A stretch of 52,422 nucleotides of DNA from an uncultured Clostridia bacterium (GTDB taxonomy: Bacteria; Bacillota; Clostridia; TANB77; CAG-508): positions 1 through 52,422 of the forward strand of contig CALXWW010000010.1 of the NCBI GenBank assembly GCA_944392545.1. Reading direction: 5' to 3'. Positions within the stretch are counted from its first letter, which is position 1; every line of letters begins with the position of its first letter. The notes under the pieces were generated by a model. The model was not told the origin of the DNA. It did not search any database and worked only from the letters and a program-made list of their open reading frames with translations. Positions 1-8,262 of this stretch are shown here, in pieces. The position numbers and the translations under genes were made by a program.

Positions 1-261
1 AATATAAAATCAGCTATAAAAAGAGTTAGTGTTATTGAAAAGAAAACATTAAGAAATAACATGATTAAATCTGAATATAAAACAGCTGTAAAAAGATTTG
101 AAGAAGCTGTATCAAATAATAATGTTGAAGAAGCTACAAAATTGCTTTCAGTAGCAACAAAGAAAATAGACCAAGCTTGCACAAAAGGTGTTATTGTAAA
201 AAATACAGCAGCTAGAAAAAAATCTAATTTAGCAAAAAAATTAAATGCTATGAACGCATAG
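1..261 (+). CDS. rpsT: 30S ribosomal protein S20, 5' end cut by window
   Basis: The reading frame is open from base 1 and gives N-I-K-S-A-I-K-R-V followed by E-K-K-T-L-R-N, the highly conserved start of S20, so only the first one or two codons lie outside the window. S20 is a primary 16S rRNA binding protein of the small subunit. The ATG at 61 is internal (Met21 or so), not the start. About 86 residues are visible, the full length of the family being 85-90, and it is Lys-rich and helical as expected. A strong terminator follows 45 bases downstream. Confidence 0.95.
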   Translation, partial: NIKSAIKRVSVIEKKTLRNNMIKSEYKTAVKRFEEAVSNNNVEEATKLLSVATKKIDQACTKGVIVKNTAARKKSNLAKKLNAMNA

Positions 262-306
262 TAAAGTCTAATAAAAAATTGTGCACAGTTTTTTATTAAT
301 TTATTA

Positions 307-340
307 AAAAAGGATTATTTCACAATCCTTTTTATTTTTT
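307..340 (+). terminator. rho-independent terminator of rpsT
   Basis: Ten-bp perfect stem (307-316 with 324-333), 7-nt loop, then a T-rich tail to 340. Confidence 0.85.
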
Positions 341-480
341 ATATTAATTATTTATATTTTTTTACTACAGTAACTTGGATAAAACTTCCTTTGATTTTCC
401 TTATATAATATGCTAACATAAAATAAATTGCTGTTTATTATATATTTTGTACTTTTACTATTTTTGTAGGAGGAGATAAA

Positions 481-726
481 ATGATTAAATTAATTATTTC
501 TAATTTTAAAAATATAAATAAAAGTATTCTTTCTGTACTTTATATAGGTTTAAAAATCTGTTTTATACTTCTATTATTATCTACTTTCATATTAAGCCTA
601 TACCATTCTATACATAATTTAAGTTTATTCAACACTGGAATAAGTCTTTTTAGAACAAGTCTTTTTTATATTACCTTTTTTGTCATGTGTGCCATTGGAA
701 TTGATACTATAAAAAAGGAATTCTAA
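481..726 (+). CDS. small two-helix membrane protein, unknown function
   Basis: 81 residues, not recognised. Hydrophobic segments at about residues 16-42 and 55-74 suggest a two-pass inner membrane protein with a basic N-terminus and a short charged end (KKEF). It is likely a real gene: a full AGGAGG ribosome site sits at 468-473 with good spacing, and a TATAAT-like box lies upstream near 404. It stands alone between the rpsT terminator and a perfect inverted repeat at 751-782. No enzymatic motif or Cys cluster is visible. Confidence 0.6.
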   Translation: MIKLIISNFKNINKSILSVLYIGLKICFILLLLSTFILSLYHSIHNLSLFNTGISLFRTSLFYITFFVMCAIGIDTIKKEF

Positions 727-1216
727 TTTGTTTGTAATATATATTAAAATATAGCAACTAATAATTAAATATTAGTTGCTATGTCTTATGTTCATGAAAT
801 TATAATTGTATCAATGCTAAAGTAACTTTCTCCTTTCTCTATTTTTTTGATTAACTTTTAAATAAGATTAAATTAAATTGTTCTAATTTAATTCATATAG
901 TTTTTGTATAACTTTAATATACTTTAGAGGAATCTGCTAATATTTATATTATATATAGGGGTGATATAGATTTTATAAATAAAATTTATTTGATTATAAT
1001 TTGAACAGATCAAAATATCTTGGATTTTTATATTTGTTTATGTATTAATAAAATTTGCATTTGATACAATTACACATATATTAAAACATATAACATGCCA
1101 TTTTGCAAGTAAAATCGTATAACAAAGTTCGACATAAATCTGCAATTATTTAAGTGAAATCCATCTCAAAACATGAAAAAATGTCACTCTGGCTCTAATC
1201 ACCAAAGTGACATTTT
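727..1216. other. gene-free interval
   Basis: About 490 AT-rich bases with no credible gene. It holds the 13-bp inverted repeat at 751-782, an AT-only 9-bp inverted repeat (871-879 with 885-893) and, at its right edge, the gatB terminator. No tRNA, riboswitch or convincing promoter was seen. Confidence 0.6.
751..782. terminator. 13-bp perfect inverted repeat, likely terminator
   Basis: Arms 751-763 and 770-782 are perfectly complementary around a 6-nt loop, 24 bases after the small membrane gene. There is no strong T tract on the plus strand and only a short one on the minus strand, so function as a terminator is inferred from position. Confidence 0.5.
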
Positions 1217-1218
1217 TT
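1176..1218 (-). terminator. terminator of the gatCAB operon
   Basis: Perfect 13-bp stem (1206-1218 with 1176-1188) with an A/T tail. The stem overlaps the gatB stop codon. Confidence 0.85.
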
Positions 1219-2656
1219 ATTTTTTCAACTCTTCTATGAACATTTTGTTTAACATTTGTGGATTTGCTTTTCCTTTTGTTTCTTTCATTGCTTGACCTAC
1301 TAAAAATCCTATTGCTCTATCTTTTCCTGCTTTGTAATCTACTACTGATTGTGGATTAGCAGCTATTACTTTTTCTACTACTTCTTTTATAGCACTTTCA
1401 TCTGATATTTGAATCCATCCTTTTTCTTTAATTATCTCTTCTGGATTTTTTGGATTTTCGAATAGTTCCTCTACAACTTTTTTACCAATTGCAGAACTTA
1501 TTGTTCCTTTATCTATTAATTCCACTAATTTTGCTAGATGTTCTGCTTTAAAAGGTATTCCATCTGGCTCTAGTTCTTTTTCATTTAATATTCTTGATAT
1601 GTCAGATAGAAGCCAGTTTGCAACTGATTTTGCGTTTCCGCAAAGTCTTTCTGCTGCCTCAAACATATTTGATAAATATTTAGAAGCTGTTAATAATTTT
1701 GCATCTTTTTCTGATAATTTAAAATCATTAATATATCTTTCTCTTCTGCTTTCAGGCATTTCTGGCAAATTCTTCTTTATATTTTCTATATATTCTTCTG
1801 AAAGTCTAATTGCTACTAAATCTGGTTCCGGAAAATATCTATAATCTTGAGCATCCTCTTTATCTCTCATAGAGAATGTTCTTCCTGATACATCGTCCCA
1901 TCTTAATGTTTCTTGTTCTATTTTTCCTCCATCTTCAATCACACCAATTTGTCTATCTGCTTCATATTCTATTGCTCTTGTAATTGCTTTAAAAGAACTC
2001 ATATTTTTCATCTCAGTCCTTGTTCCAAACTTTGCCGCACCTCTTTTTCTTACAGAAACATTTACATCCGCTCTAAAAGAACCCTCTTGCATTTTACAAT
2101 CAGATACCTCTATATATTCAAGTATTGATTTTAACTTTTTCAAATATCTATCAACTTCTCCACTTGAACGCAAATCTGGTTCAGAAACTATCTCTATTAG
2201 TGGAACACCTGCTCTATTTAGATCAACTAAACTTCCTCCACCAAATTCATTGTGATTTAACTTTCCAGCATCATCTTCTATGTGAATTCTTGTAATTCCT
2301 ATTTTCTTAGGATTTCCTTTATCATCTTCTATTTCTATATATCCATGCTCACAAAGAGGTTTATCGAACTGTGATATTTGATAAGCTCTTGGTGTATCTG
2401 GATAAAAATAGTTTTTTCTATCATTTTTACTATCTTTTGATATTTCACAATTTGTTGCAAGTCCTGCTTTTACAGCATATTCTACAACTTTTTCATTTAA
2501 TACTGGTAATGTACCTGGCATTGCCATACATATTGGACAAGTATGTGTATTTGGTTCTCCACCAAATTCAGTAGAGCATGAGCAAAATATTTTTGTTTTT
2601 GTTGAAAGCTCACTATGAACTTCTAGTCCTATTACCATTTCATAATCATTTGCCAT
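1217..2656 (-). CDS. gatB: Asp/Glu-tRNA amidotransferase subunit B
   Basis: 479 residues, full length for GatB. With GatA and GatC it converts mischarged Glu-tRNA(Gln) or Asp-tRNA(Asn) to Gln-tRNA(Gln) or Asn-tRNA(Asn); GatB binds the tRNA and carries the kinase-like site. Visible: GLEVH at residues 10-14, the zinc site Cys25, Cys27, Cys40, Cys43, the YFYPD.P motif near residue 85, and the C-terminal YqeY-like tail. An AAGGAGG site precedes the ATG. It is the last gene of the gatC-gatA-gatB operon, 84 bases after gatA, and its stop codon lies inside the operon terminator. Confidence 0.97.
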   Translation of the reverse strand: MANDYEMVIGLEVHSELSTKTKIFCSCSTEFGGEPNTHTCPICMAMPGTLPVLNEKVVEYAVKAGLATNCEISKDSKNDRKNYFYPDTPRAYQISQFDKPLCEHGYIEIEDDKGNPKKIGITRIHIEDDAGKLNHNEFGGGSLVDLNRAGVPLIEIVSEPDLRSSGEVDRYLKKLKSILEYIEVSDCKMQEGSFRADVNVSVRKRGAAKFGTRTEMKNMSSFKAITRAIEYEADRQIGVIEDGGKIEQETLRWDDVSGRTFSMRDKEDAQDYRYFPEPDLVAIRLSEEYIENIKKNLPEMPESRRERYINDFKLSEKDAKLLTASKYLSNMFEAAERLCGNAKSVANWLLSDISRILNEKELEPDGIPFKAEHLAKLVELIDKGTISSAIGKKVVEELFENPKNPEEIIKEKGWIQISDESAIKEVVEKVIAANPQSVVDYKAGKDRAIGFLVGQAMKETKGKANPQMLNKMFIEELKK

Positions 2657-2740
2657 TATATTTCCTCCTTAACTAATTATGCTTCTTTTTTACTATCTTT
2701 TTCGGTAGAATAGTATTTGATTAAATTTATGAAATACTAA

Positions 2741-4210
2741 TTATTTCGAAAAAGTAGGCTTATATTTATCTCTAAACTTGTACTCTTGTTCAAATGTATA
2801 TGCTGCATTTAATATTTTCTCTTCCTCAAATTTATTTCCTATTAATTGCATTCCTATGGGCATATTATGGCTATTTACCCCACATGGTACTGATATTCCT
2901 GGAAGTCCTGCTATGTTTACAGAAACAGTACAAATATCTGCCAAATACATTTCTAAAGGATTTTCAGATCTTGTTCCGATTTCAAATGCTACTGTTGGTG
3001 AAGTTGGTGTTAATAGCACATCATACTTTTCAAAAGCTTTATCAAATTCTTTTTTTACTAATGTACGAACTTGTTGTGCTTTTTTATAGTATGCATCATA
3101 GTATCCTGATGAAAGTACATATGTACCAAGTATAATTCTTCTTTTTACCTCTGGTCCAAATCCTTCGCTTCTTGAGTTCCTATATAACTCTCTTAAATTA
3201 CTAAAGTTCTCTGTTCTATATCCATATCTTATTCCATCAAATCTTCCTAAGTTTGAGCTAGCTTCAGCACAAGCTATAATGTAATAGGTTGCTAATGCAT
3301 ATTCTGCTATATCTAATGAAAATTCTTCTACCTCTGCACCTAATTTTTTGTATATTTGTATTGCTTCTTGTAATTTTTTCTTAACTTCTTCATTTATTCC
3401 TTCCCCAAAGTATTCTTTAGGAATACCTATTTTTAATCCTTTTACATCATTTTTTAGTGCTTTTGTATAATCCTTCTTTGGATTATCATATGATGTCGTA
3501 TCTTTTTCATCATGTCCGGCAATTATATTTAATAACATTGCTGCATCTCTTACATCTTTTGTTATTGGTCCTATCTGGTCAAGTGATGATGCAAATGCTA
3601 CTAAGCCATATCTTGAAACTAGTCCATAAGTTGGTTTTAGTCCTACAACTCCACAAAAAGATGCTGGTTGACGAATCGATCCACCTGTATCACTTCCGAG
3701 TGCCCATGGTACTAAATTTGCTGCAACAGCTGCGGCACTTCCTCCCGAAGATCCTCCTGGTACCGCATTTAAATTCCAAGGATTACATGTTTTCTTAAAA
3801 TATGAATATTCTGTAGATGCACCCATTGCAAATTCGTCCATATTTAATTTTCCTAAGCTTATTATTCCTTCATCGTTCAATTTTTCTACTACTGTAGCAT
3901 TGTATGGTGCTACAAAATTCTCTAACATTTTAGAGCTGCATGTTGTTCTTACACCTTTTGTACACATATTATCTTTTATTCCTATCGGAATACCTGCAAA
4001 ATCACTGTTTAGTTCTCCCGATTCTACTTTTTCTTCTATCTTTTTAGCTTTTTCTATTGCTTCATCACAAGTAGTTGTAACAAATGCTTTTACTTCTTTT
4101 TCTTTTTCATTTATTCTTTCTACATATGCTTTAGTTATATCTAGTATACTTAACTCTTTGTTTTTAATTTTTTCTTGAAGCTCATGTACTGTTAAATTGG
4201 TTATATCCAT
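2741..4210 (-). CDS. gatA: Asp/Glu-tRNA amidotransferase subunit A
   Basis: 489 residues, amidase-signature family. It hydrolyses glutamine and supplies ammonia to the GatB active site. The whole Ser-cisSer-Lys triad is present: Lys79 in GIPIGIKDN, Ser154 in the GGSSGGSAA segment and Ser178 in GSDTGGSIR; this numbering equals that of well studied GatA proteins. Ribosome site AGAGG is 8 bases before the ATG. It lies 41 bases after gatC and upstream of gatB in one transcript. Confidence 0.97.
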   Translation of the reverse strand: MDITNLTVHELQEKIKNKELSILDITKAYVERINEKEKEVKAFVTTTCDEAIEKAKKIEEKVESGELNSDFAGIPIGIKDNMCTKGVRTTCSSKMLENFVAPYNATVVEKLNDEGIISLGKLNMDEFAMGASTEYSYFKKTCNPWNLNAVPGGSSGGSAAAVAANLVPWALGSDTGGSIRQPASFCGVVGLKPTYGLVSRYGLVAFASSLDQIGPITKDVRDAAMLLNIIAGHDEKDTTSYDNPKKDYTKALKNDVKGLKIGIPKEYFGEGINEEVKKKLQEAIQIYKKLGAEVEEFSLDIAEYALATYYIIACAEASSNLGRFDGIRYGYRTENFSNLRELYRNSRSEGFGPEVKRRIILGTYVLSSGYYDAYYKKAQQVRTLVKKEFDKAFEKYDVLLTPTSPTVAFEIGTRSENPLEMYLADICTVSVNIAGLPGISVPCGVNSHNMPIGMQLIGNKFEEEKILNAAYTFEQEYKFRDKYKPTFSK

Positions 4211-4251
4211 ATTTTTACCTCTTTTCTTTATACATCGTAAATTGTAATCTA

Positions 4252-4542
4252 TTATTGTATTACTTTAGGTATTTTAAACATGTTTCTATCTTGTTCTTTA
4301 GCATTCATTAATAAAGCTTTATTATCCTCAAATACCTTTATTTCATCTTTTCTGAATACATTAACTCTGTCATTTTCTCCTATTGTCTCGTCTAATCCTT
4401 CTGTATTGGCATTGCTTACTACATTCGCAAAATTTAAAATATCTTGAAGATTAGATAAATAATTATCTAGTTCTTCTTCTTTTATGTTTAAATTCGCTAA
4501 TTTTGCAATATGCAATAATTCTTCTTTACTTACATTTGCCAT
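4252..4542 (-). CDS. gatC: Asp/Glu-tRNA amidotransferase subunit C
   Basis: 96 residues starting M-A-N-V-S-K-E-E. GatC is the small belt subunit that holds GatA and GatB together. The frame can be extended to a TTG at 4551, but the AAAGGG ribosome site (4552-4557 region) would then touch the start; spacing to the ATG at 4542 is normal, so 4542 is chosen. The LA.L.L.EEEL helix and the C-terminal LR-D segment (here FRKDE) fit the family. It is the first gene of the operon and has a good promoter at 4577-4605. Confidence 0.93.
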   Translation of the reverse strand: MANVSKEELLHIAKLANLNIKEEELDNYLSNLQDILNFANVVSNANTEGLDETIGENDRVNVFRKDEIKVFEDNKALLMNAKEQDRNMFKIPKVIQ

Positions 4543-4576
4543 ATTTACCAACCCTTTCTAGTATCAATATTTTTCT

Positions 4577-4605
4577 ATTATACATAGTTTTTATAAAAAT
4601 TACAA
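4577..4605 (-). promoter_or_regulatory. sigmaA-type promoter of gatCAB
   Basis: On the minus strand TTGTAA (4605-4600), 17-bp spacer, TATAAT (4582-4577), about 35 bases before the gatC ATG. Confidence 0.7.
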
Positions 4606-4618
4606 GTATAAAATATTA

Positions 4619-4666
4619 AAACAACAAAGTAAGATATAAATTAATTGTATTCTTACCTTGTTGTTT
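4619..4666 (-). terminator. terminator after the P-loop kinase gene
   Basis: Two-part stem of 9 and 6 bp (4619-4627/4658-4666 and 4629-4634/4651-4656) separated by one A-C mismatch, followed on the minus strand by a T/A-rich stretch. Confidence 0.6.
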
Positions 4667-4708
4667 AATATAGTTTTTTAAGCATTGTTTACTATTTATA
4701 TTAATTTT

Positions 4709-5287
4709 CTATTTCCATTGTAATAATTCTTTTATCTCTTTTTCAACTTCATTTAAATCTCTACTATTATCAATATTTAATACATTGATATTTGGATATT
4801 TTTCCTTTATCTCTTTAGCTAATTTTAAGTATTCATCTTGTTGATTGCTGCTACTATTTTTGTTAAATTCTGTATATTTTACTTTTGTTTTTCCCTTTCT
4901 ATCTAGCCTGTTAGTGAACTCATCTGGATTACTTAAGTATAGAGTAATATAGTAAATATCAAAATCCATTTTTGCTAGTTTTTCAATTAATTTATCAAAT
5001 ACATCTGTAAAAGAGTATTCTTTAAATCCTAATCTGCAGTAAATTTCTTCTGTAAAAAAAGTTCTATCAAAAAGCAGATTAATACTTTTATTTTGTAATT
5101 TTTCTATATATTCTAATAAATCTTCATACATTACTTTTGCTTTTTCTTTTCCTTCTGGAGATATATCTGCTGTTCCACTTAATCTATATAAATTTGTATA
5201 TGGTATTGCATGTCTTATATAATCTGTTATCGTTGTTTTTCCTACTCCTTGTGGTCCTTCTACTATTATAATTTTTGAATTTGCCAT
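4709..5287 (-). CDS. P-loop nucleotide or nucleoside kinase, dTMP-kinase-like
   Basis: 192 residues. Walker A GPQGVGKT at residues 11-18 follows the first beta strand, and a DR motif (Asp74-Arg75, in LLFDRTFF) matches the substrate-binding DR of thymidylate and deoxynucleoside kinases. Later segment RLDRKGKTK resembles an LID with basic residues. Family membership is clear; the substrate is not. It could be a true Tmk paralogue, a deoxynucleoside kinase or an orphan kinase. It is single, between the hydrolase gene (41 bases upstream) and the gatC promoter. Confidence 0.75.
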   Translation of the reverse strand: MANSKIIIVEGPQGVGKTTITDYIRHAIPYTNLYRLSGTADISPEGKEKAKVMYEDLLEYIEKLQNKSINLLFDRTFFTEEIYCRLGFKEYSFTDVFDKLIEKLAKMDFDIYYITLYLSNPDEFTNRLDRKGKTKVKYTEFNKNSSSNQQDEYLKLAKEIKEKYPNINVLNIDNSRDLNEVEKEIKELLQWK

Positions 5288-5328
5288 TTTTATTCATTCC
5301 TTTTCTTTTTATTTTATCATTAATTATA

Positions 5329-6243
5329 TTACAAATATCTTTTTATAAAATTTCTAACTGTATTCCAATATTTTTGTGGCTCAATTAATTGTGCTTCTGC
5401 ATGTCCTGCACCACTTATAACTAATTTTTCCTTTTTACACGAAGCTGCAGAATAAAGCTTGTCTAACATAAAAAACGGCACAAATTTATCTTTATCTCCA
5501 TGTATAAACAAAGTTGGTATTTTAGATTTTTTAATTTGATTTATGCTAGATGCTTTTTTTAAAGAATATCCCGCCCTTAGCTTTGTAATTATATTTGCAT
5601 TATACATCGCCGGAAATTTTGGTATATGAAATATAGTTTTTAGTTTATCTGAAAATTCTTCCCATACCGACGTATAACCGCAATCCTCTATTACAACCCT
5701 TACATTACTAGGTAATTTTTCTCCACTTGTCATCATAACCGCTGCTGCACCCATTGAAATCCCATATAATATTATTTTAATATGTCCATATTTATTTATT
5801 AGAAAATTTATCCACTCTATTAAGTCAATCCTATCTGTCCAGCCCATCCCAATATATTTTCCTTCACTTTTTCCATGTGCTCTTAAATCTGGAATTAAAA
5901 CATTATATCCATAATTTAAAAATTGTTTTGCCGCACCAACCATAAAATATGCAGAATCTGTATATCCATGCACTGCTATAACCCAAGTTTTACTTTCCTT
6001 TTTATTTTCTACTATATGACCATGTAATTTTATTTTTTTATTCTGTATATATACATCTTTAGAATTTTCTTCAAGCCATTTTGTATTTTCTATTTTCATT
6101 TGCTCTTTTATCTCATCAATTTCTGCATTAAAAATTATTGATTTAGAAGATTTTGGGTTGAGCGCAAGATTAAATAAGAAATTACCTGTTATATACGCAG
6201 TTATAATTATTAATAGTATCAAGATGATTAAAATTATTATCAT
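5329..6243 (-). CDS. membrane-anchored alpha/beta hydrolase (serine aminopeptidase S33-like, YqkD type)
   Basis: 304 residues from the ATG at 6243, which has an AAGGA site 8 bases upstream. A GTG at 6264 would add M-I-T-R-K-R-I, giving the usual basic N-terminus before a membrane anchor but with no clear ribosome site, so the start is open. The first 20 residues are a membrane helix; the catalytic domain is then probably outside the cytoplasm. The nucleophile elbow is G-I-S-M-G (Ser163 in this numbering), the acid is in HGDKDKFVP (Asp252) and the His is in GAGHAEA (His281). HGYTDS forms the oxyanion segment. The substrate is unknown; esterase or lipase action is inferred from the fold. Confidence 0.8.
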   Translation of the reverse strand: MIIILIILILLIIITAYITGNFLFNLALNPKSSKSIIFNAEIDEIKEQMKIENTKWLEENSKDVYIQNKKIKLHGHIVENKKESKTWVIAVHGYTDSAYFMVGAAKQFLNYGYNVLIPDLRAHGKSEGKYIGMGWTDRIDLIEWINFLINKYGHIKIILYGISMGAAAVMMTSGEKLPSNVRVVIEDCGYTSVWEEFSDKLKTIFHIPKFPAMYNANIITKLRAGYSLKKASSINQIKKSKIPTLFIHGDKDKFVPFFMLDKLYSAASCKKEKLVISGAGHAEAQLIEPQKYWNTVRNFIKRYL

Positions 6244-6290
6244 TATTCTCTTCCTTGTAATCACATTTTTTCTTTGAAATTATATATTAA

Positions 6291-6321
6291 TATCCACATT
6301 TTTTCAATGAAAATGTGGATA
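6291..6321 (-). terminator. terminator between TPM-like gene and hydrolase gene
   Basis: Perfect 12-bp stem (6291-6302 with 6310-6321), 7-nt loop, weak T tract on the minus strand. Confidence 0.6.
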
Positions 6322-6366
6322 CATTTTACATTTATTTTAGCCATCTCTTTAACAGCTTATTCAATT

Positions 6367-7320
6367 TTATTTATTTTCTTCATCTTTGTTATCTTCTACA
6401 ATAATATCTACTGGCTTTTCTACTTTTTCTGCTGTTTCTGACTTATTCTTTTTATTTTTATTTACTAATGCAACTATTACTACTATCAGTAGAATTGATA
6501 TAAGTATTATAGACAATACCATTGGCAAATTTGAACCTTCATTTGGATTTTGCATAATATTATTTGCAGTTTTAGTAAATGTATTAGATATCATCTCTTC
6601 TAGTGTAAGTGATGTATTATAGTAGTTTGCTTTAAAATATCCCCAGAATATATCTATTGCTTCATTATCCATTATTGTATCTACACTATTTCCACTTAAA
6701 TATCTAAACTCTCCTTCCATCTCTTGTTTAGAATCATTAGCACATTGGAAATATGCAAATATGAAATGTCCTTCATCTTCAAATTTTTTGTCATATATAT
6801 CATTTAAATATTTATCTGCTTCTTTTATATTAAGATTTGAACCATTCCAAAAATCATCTGAATATTTTATAAGTAATACATATGGTTGTGCACCTGTCTC
6901 TTTGTAAAAATCTTCTAAACCTTCGATTAATACTTTTTCACTACTTACCCATCCAACTTGATCTTCATACCAGTCTGACTTAGTTACAACTCCATCTAAT
7001 TTTTCTCGTACTTTAGTACTTCTGTCCACTCCCGAATTATTTGAACTAATACATCCATTAGTAGCGCAACCTTCATAAAAACTTATGAATATGTAGATAA
7101 TAAATATAATTATCAGTGTCGTAAGTCCTCCACCGCAACCACAACCGCTTCCATATCCACCATAGTAGCTTGGTCCAAAATGAAATCTTGGTCCAGTGCT
7201 AAATCCAAATCCTCTAGAAAAACTTCCTCCTGAAGAACGTCCCCCTCCAGAAAATCCTCCTGATGAACGACCTCCAAATCCGCCTCCACTTCTGCCAGAT
7301 CCTCCTCCACTTCTGCCCAT
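6367..7320 (-). CDS. Gly/Ser-rich membrane protein with TPM-like extracytoplasmic domain
   Basis: 317 residues from the ATG at 7320, which has GGAGG at 7327-7331; the upstream ATG at 7362 lacks one. Order: Gly/Ser/Arg-rich tract (about 1-65, repeated RSGGG and RSSGG), C-G-C-G-G-G and a membrane helix (about 66-85), a globular domain (about 105-255) with W-Y-E-D-Q-V-G-W and G-A-Q-P-Y-V-L, a second helix (266-287) and an acidic/basic tail. The middle part resembles the TPM-like domain found in similar Firmicutes proteins (REKLDG..., GW...L..GL..FYK.TG.QPY). No function is established; I infer a surface-exposed domain between two helices. Confidence 0.7.
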   Translation of the reverse strand: MGRSGGGSGRSGGGFGGRSSGGFSGGGRSSGGSFSRGFGFSTGPRFHFGPSYYGGYGSGCGCGGGLTTLIIIFIIYIFISFYEGCATNGCISSNNSGVDRSTKVREKLDGVVTKSDWYEDQVGWVSSEKVLIEGLEDFYKETGAQPYVLLIKYSDDFWNGSNLNIKEADKYLNDIYDKKFEDEGHFIFAYFQCANDSKQEMEGEFRYLSGNSVDTIMDNEAIDIFWGYFKANYYNTSLTLEEMISNTFTKTANNIMQNPNEGSNLPMVLSIILISILLIVVIVALVNKNKKNKSETAEKVEKPVDIIVEDNKDEENK

Positions 7321-7352
7321 TTTATACCTCCATGATTTTATTATTTTTTTAA

Positions 7353-7381
7353 AGTATATCATTGATATATTTTTCTTTCAA
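7353..7381 (-). promoter_or_regulatory. promoter of the TPM-like gene
   Basis: Minus strand TTGAAA (7381-7376), 17-bp spacer, TATACT (7358-7353), 33 bases before the chosen start. Confidence 0.6.
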
Positions 7382-7465
7382 TACAATTTTTAAAATTATT
7401 AATAATTAAAAGTTAATTAATTTGTTTAATATTTCAACCTTGTTTTATTCTATACATAAATGTTT

Positions 7466-7491
7466 TACCCTCGTGAATTTTCACGAGGGTA
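7466..7491. terminator. GC-rich stem-loop after the Spo0A_C-like gene
   Basis: Perfect 11-bp stem (7466-7476 with 7481-7491) and 4-nt loop, 9 bases beyond the stop codon at 7501. Neither strand has a T tract, so a terminator role is only positional. Confidence 0.5.
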
Positions 7492-7500
7492 TTTACAAAG

Positions 7501-7971
7501 TTATTCTTCTAAATACTGACACAATCCAAATAAGAATTCAGAATTTGTTACAACTCCCTTATCAGTAGAATGATATTCTCCGAATATCATTCTAATTTCC
7601 GGGCTTCCATGATCAAACATCTTAATAATTGCCGTGCGTATGCATCTCTCTACTCTACTCGGAGTAGTTTTGCACTTCTCCGCCACCTTCGGGTATAGTT
7701 CATGCGAGAGTGAGACACCATAAATGTTTTCGCAATTATGTAAATACAATATTGCTTCTTGGATATAGACTGATCCTTTTACATTAAAGGACCACCCTAA
7801 CTTTCTCAAAACTTCATTAAGTCTTTTTTTGAATTTTTCATCATCTTCAATCCATGTTTGACTGCTGTAACTCTCAGACAGCTTGGATTTAAGCTCATCA
7901 AGGAGTTCTGAAATTTCCTTATAGCCCCATCCCATTCTTTCTAATTCTTCAATTCTGGACCGTTCGTTCAT
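7501..7971 (-). CDS. Spo0A C-terminal-domain protein without receiver domain
   Basis: 156 residues. Residues about 50-156 match the Spo0A DNA-binding domain: L-R-K-L-G-W-S-F-N-V-K-G, Y-I-Q-E-A-I, L-Y-P-K-V-A-E-K, the recognition-helix signature T-T-P-S-R-V-E-R-C-I-R-T-A-I and the end T-N-S-E-F-L. The usual phosphoacceptor receiver domain is absent; instead there is a 45-residue helical N-terminus (EELERMGWGYKEISELLDELKSKL). So it probably binds DNA without being controlled by phosphorylation. Base composition is higher in G+C than its neighbours (about 45% in 7621-7680), suggesting transfer. It has a perfect consensus promoter and a palindrome at the transcription start. It stands alone, upstream of nothing it obviously controls except the nearby adhE and TPM-like genes. 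Confidence 0.8.
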   Translation of the reverse strand: MNERSRIEELERMGWGYKEISELLDELKSKLSESYSSQTWIEDDEKFKKRLNEVLRKLGWSFNVKGSVYIQEAILYLHNCENIYGVSLSHELYPKVAEKCKTTPSRVERCIRTAIIKMFDHGSPEIRMIFGEYHSTDKGVVTNSEFLFGLCQYLEE

Positions 7972-7998
7972 GATTTATCTCCTTTGTATAAAAATATT

Positions 7999-8012
7999 AT
8001 GCCTACTGGCAT
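7999..8012. promoter_or_regulatory. operator-like palindrome at the transcription start
   Basis: ATGCC-4 nt-GGCAT, with partly symmetric flanks, placed just downstream of the -10 box and upstream of the ribosome site of the Spo0A_C-like gene. A repressor site (perhaps autoregulatory) or a small 5' hairpin are both possible. It does not match the known Spo0A box TGTCGAA. Confidence 0.4.
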
Positions 8013-8019
8013 TAATACT

Positions 8020-8048
8020 ATTATATCTTTTATTTAATATTATGTCAA
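8020..8048 (-). promoter_or_regulatory. consensus sigmaA promoter of the Spo0A_C-like gene
   Basis: Minus strand TTGACA (8048-8043), 17-bp spacer, TATAAT (8025-8020): a full match at both boxes. Confidence 0.8.
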
Positions 8049-8128
8049 GTTTTAGTGGTTATATTATATTTTCGATAATTCATCTTTCAATAAACAATTC
8101 CACAAACTTTAATTATATTTCTTACACA

Positions 8129-8161
8129 AAAATGTCTTATGATATTATCATAAGACATTTT
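8129..8161 (-). terminator. terminator of adhE
   Basis: Almost perfect palindrome, 16-nt arms (8129-8144 and 8146-8161), five T residues follow on the minus strand. It lies about 100 bases beyond the adhE stop. Confidence 0.7.
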
Positions 8162-8262
8162 GAAAATTAATCTTCCTTTTACTAAATGAAATATACATAT
8201 ATCATTTTAAAGAAATACTTAACGTTTACCTTACCAACATCTTTCAATATAATTAAATGATA

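Noticed and set aside
4543..4551. TTG start for gatC at 4551
   Set aside because: The ribosome site would directly touch it; the ATG at 4542 has proper spacing.
7113..7393. Acidic and Pro-rich frames opposite or beside the Gly-rich gene
   Set aside because: They are by-products of the repeated Gly/Ser codons of the TPM-like gene in other frames.
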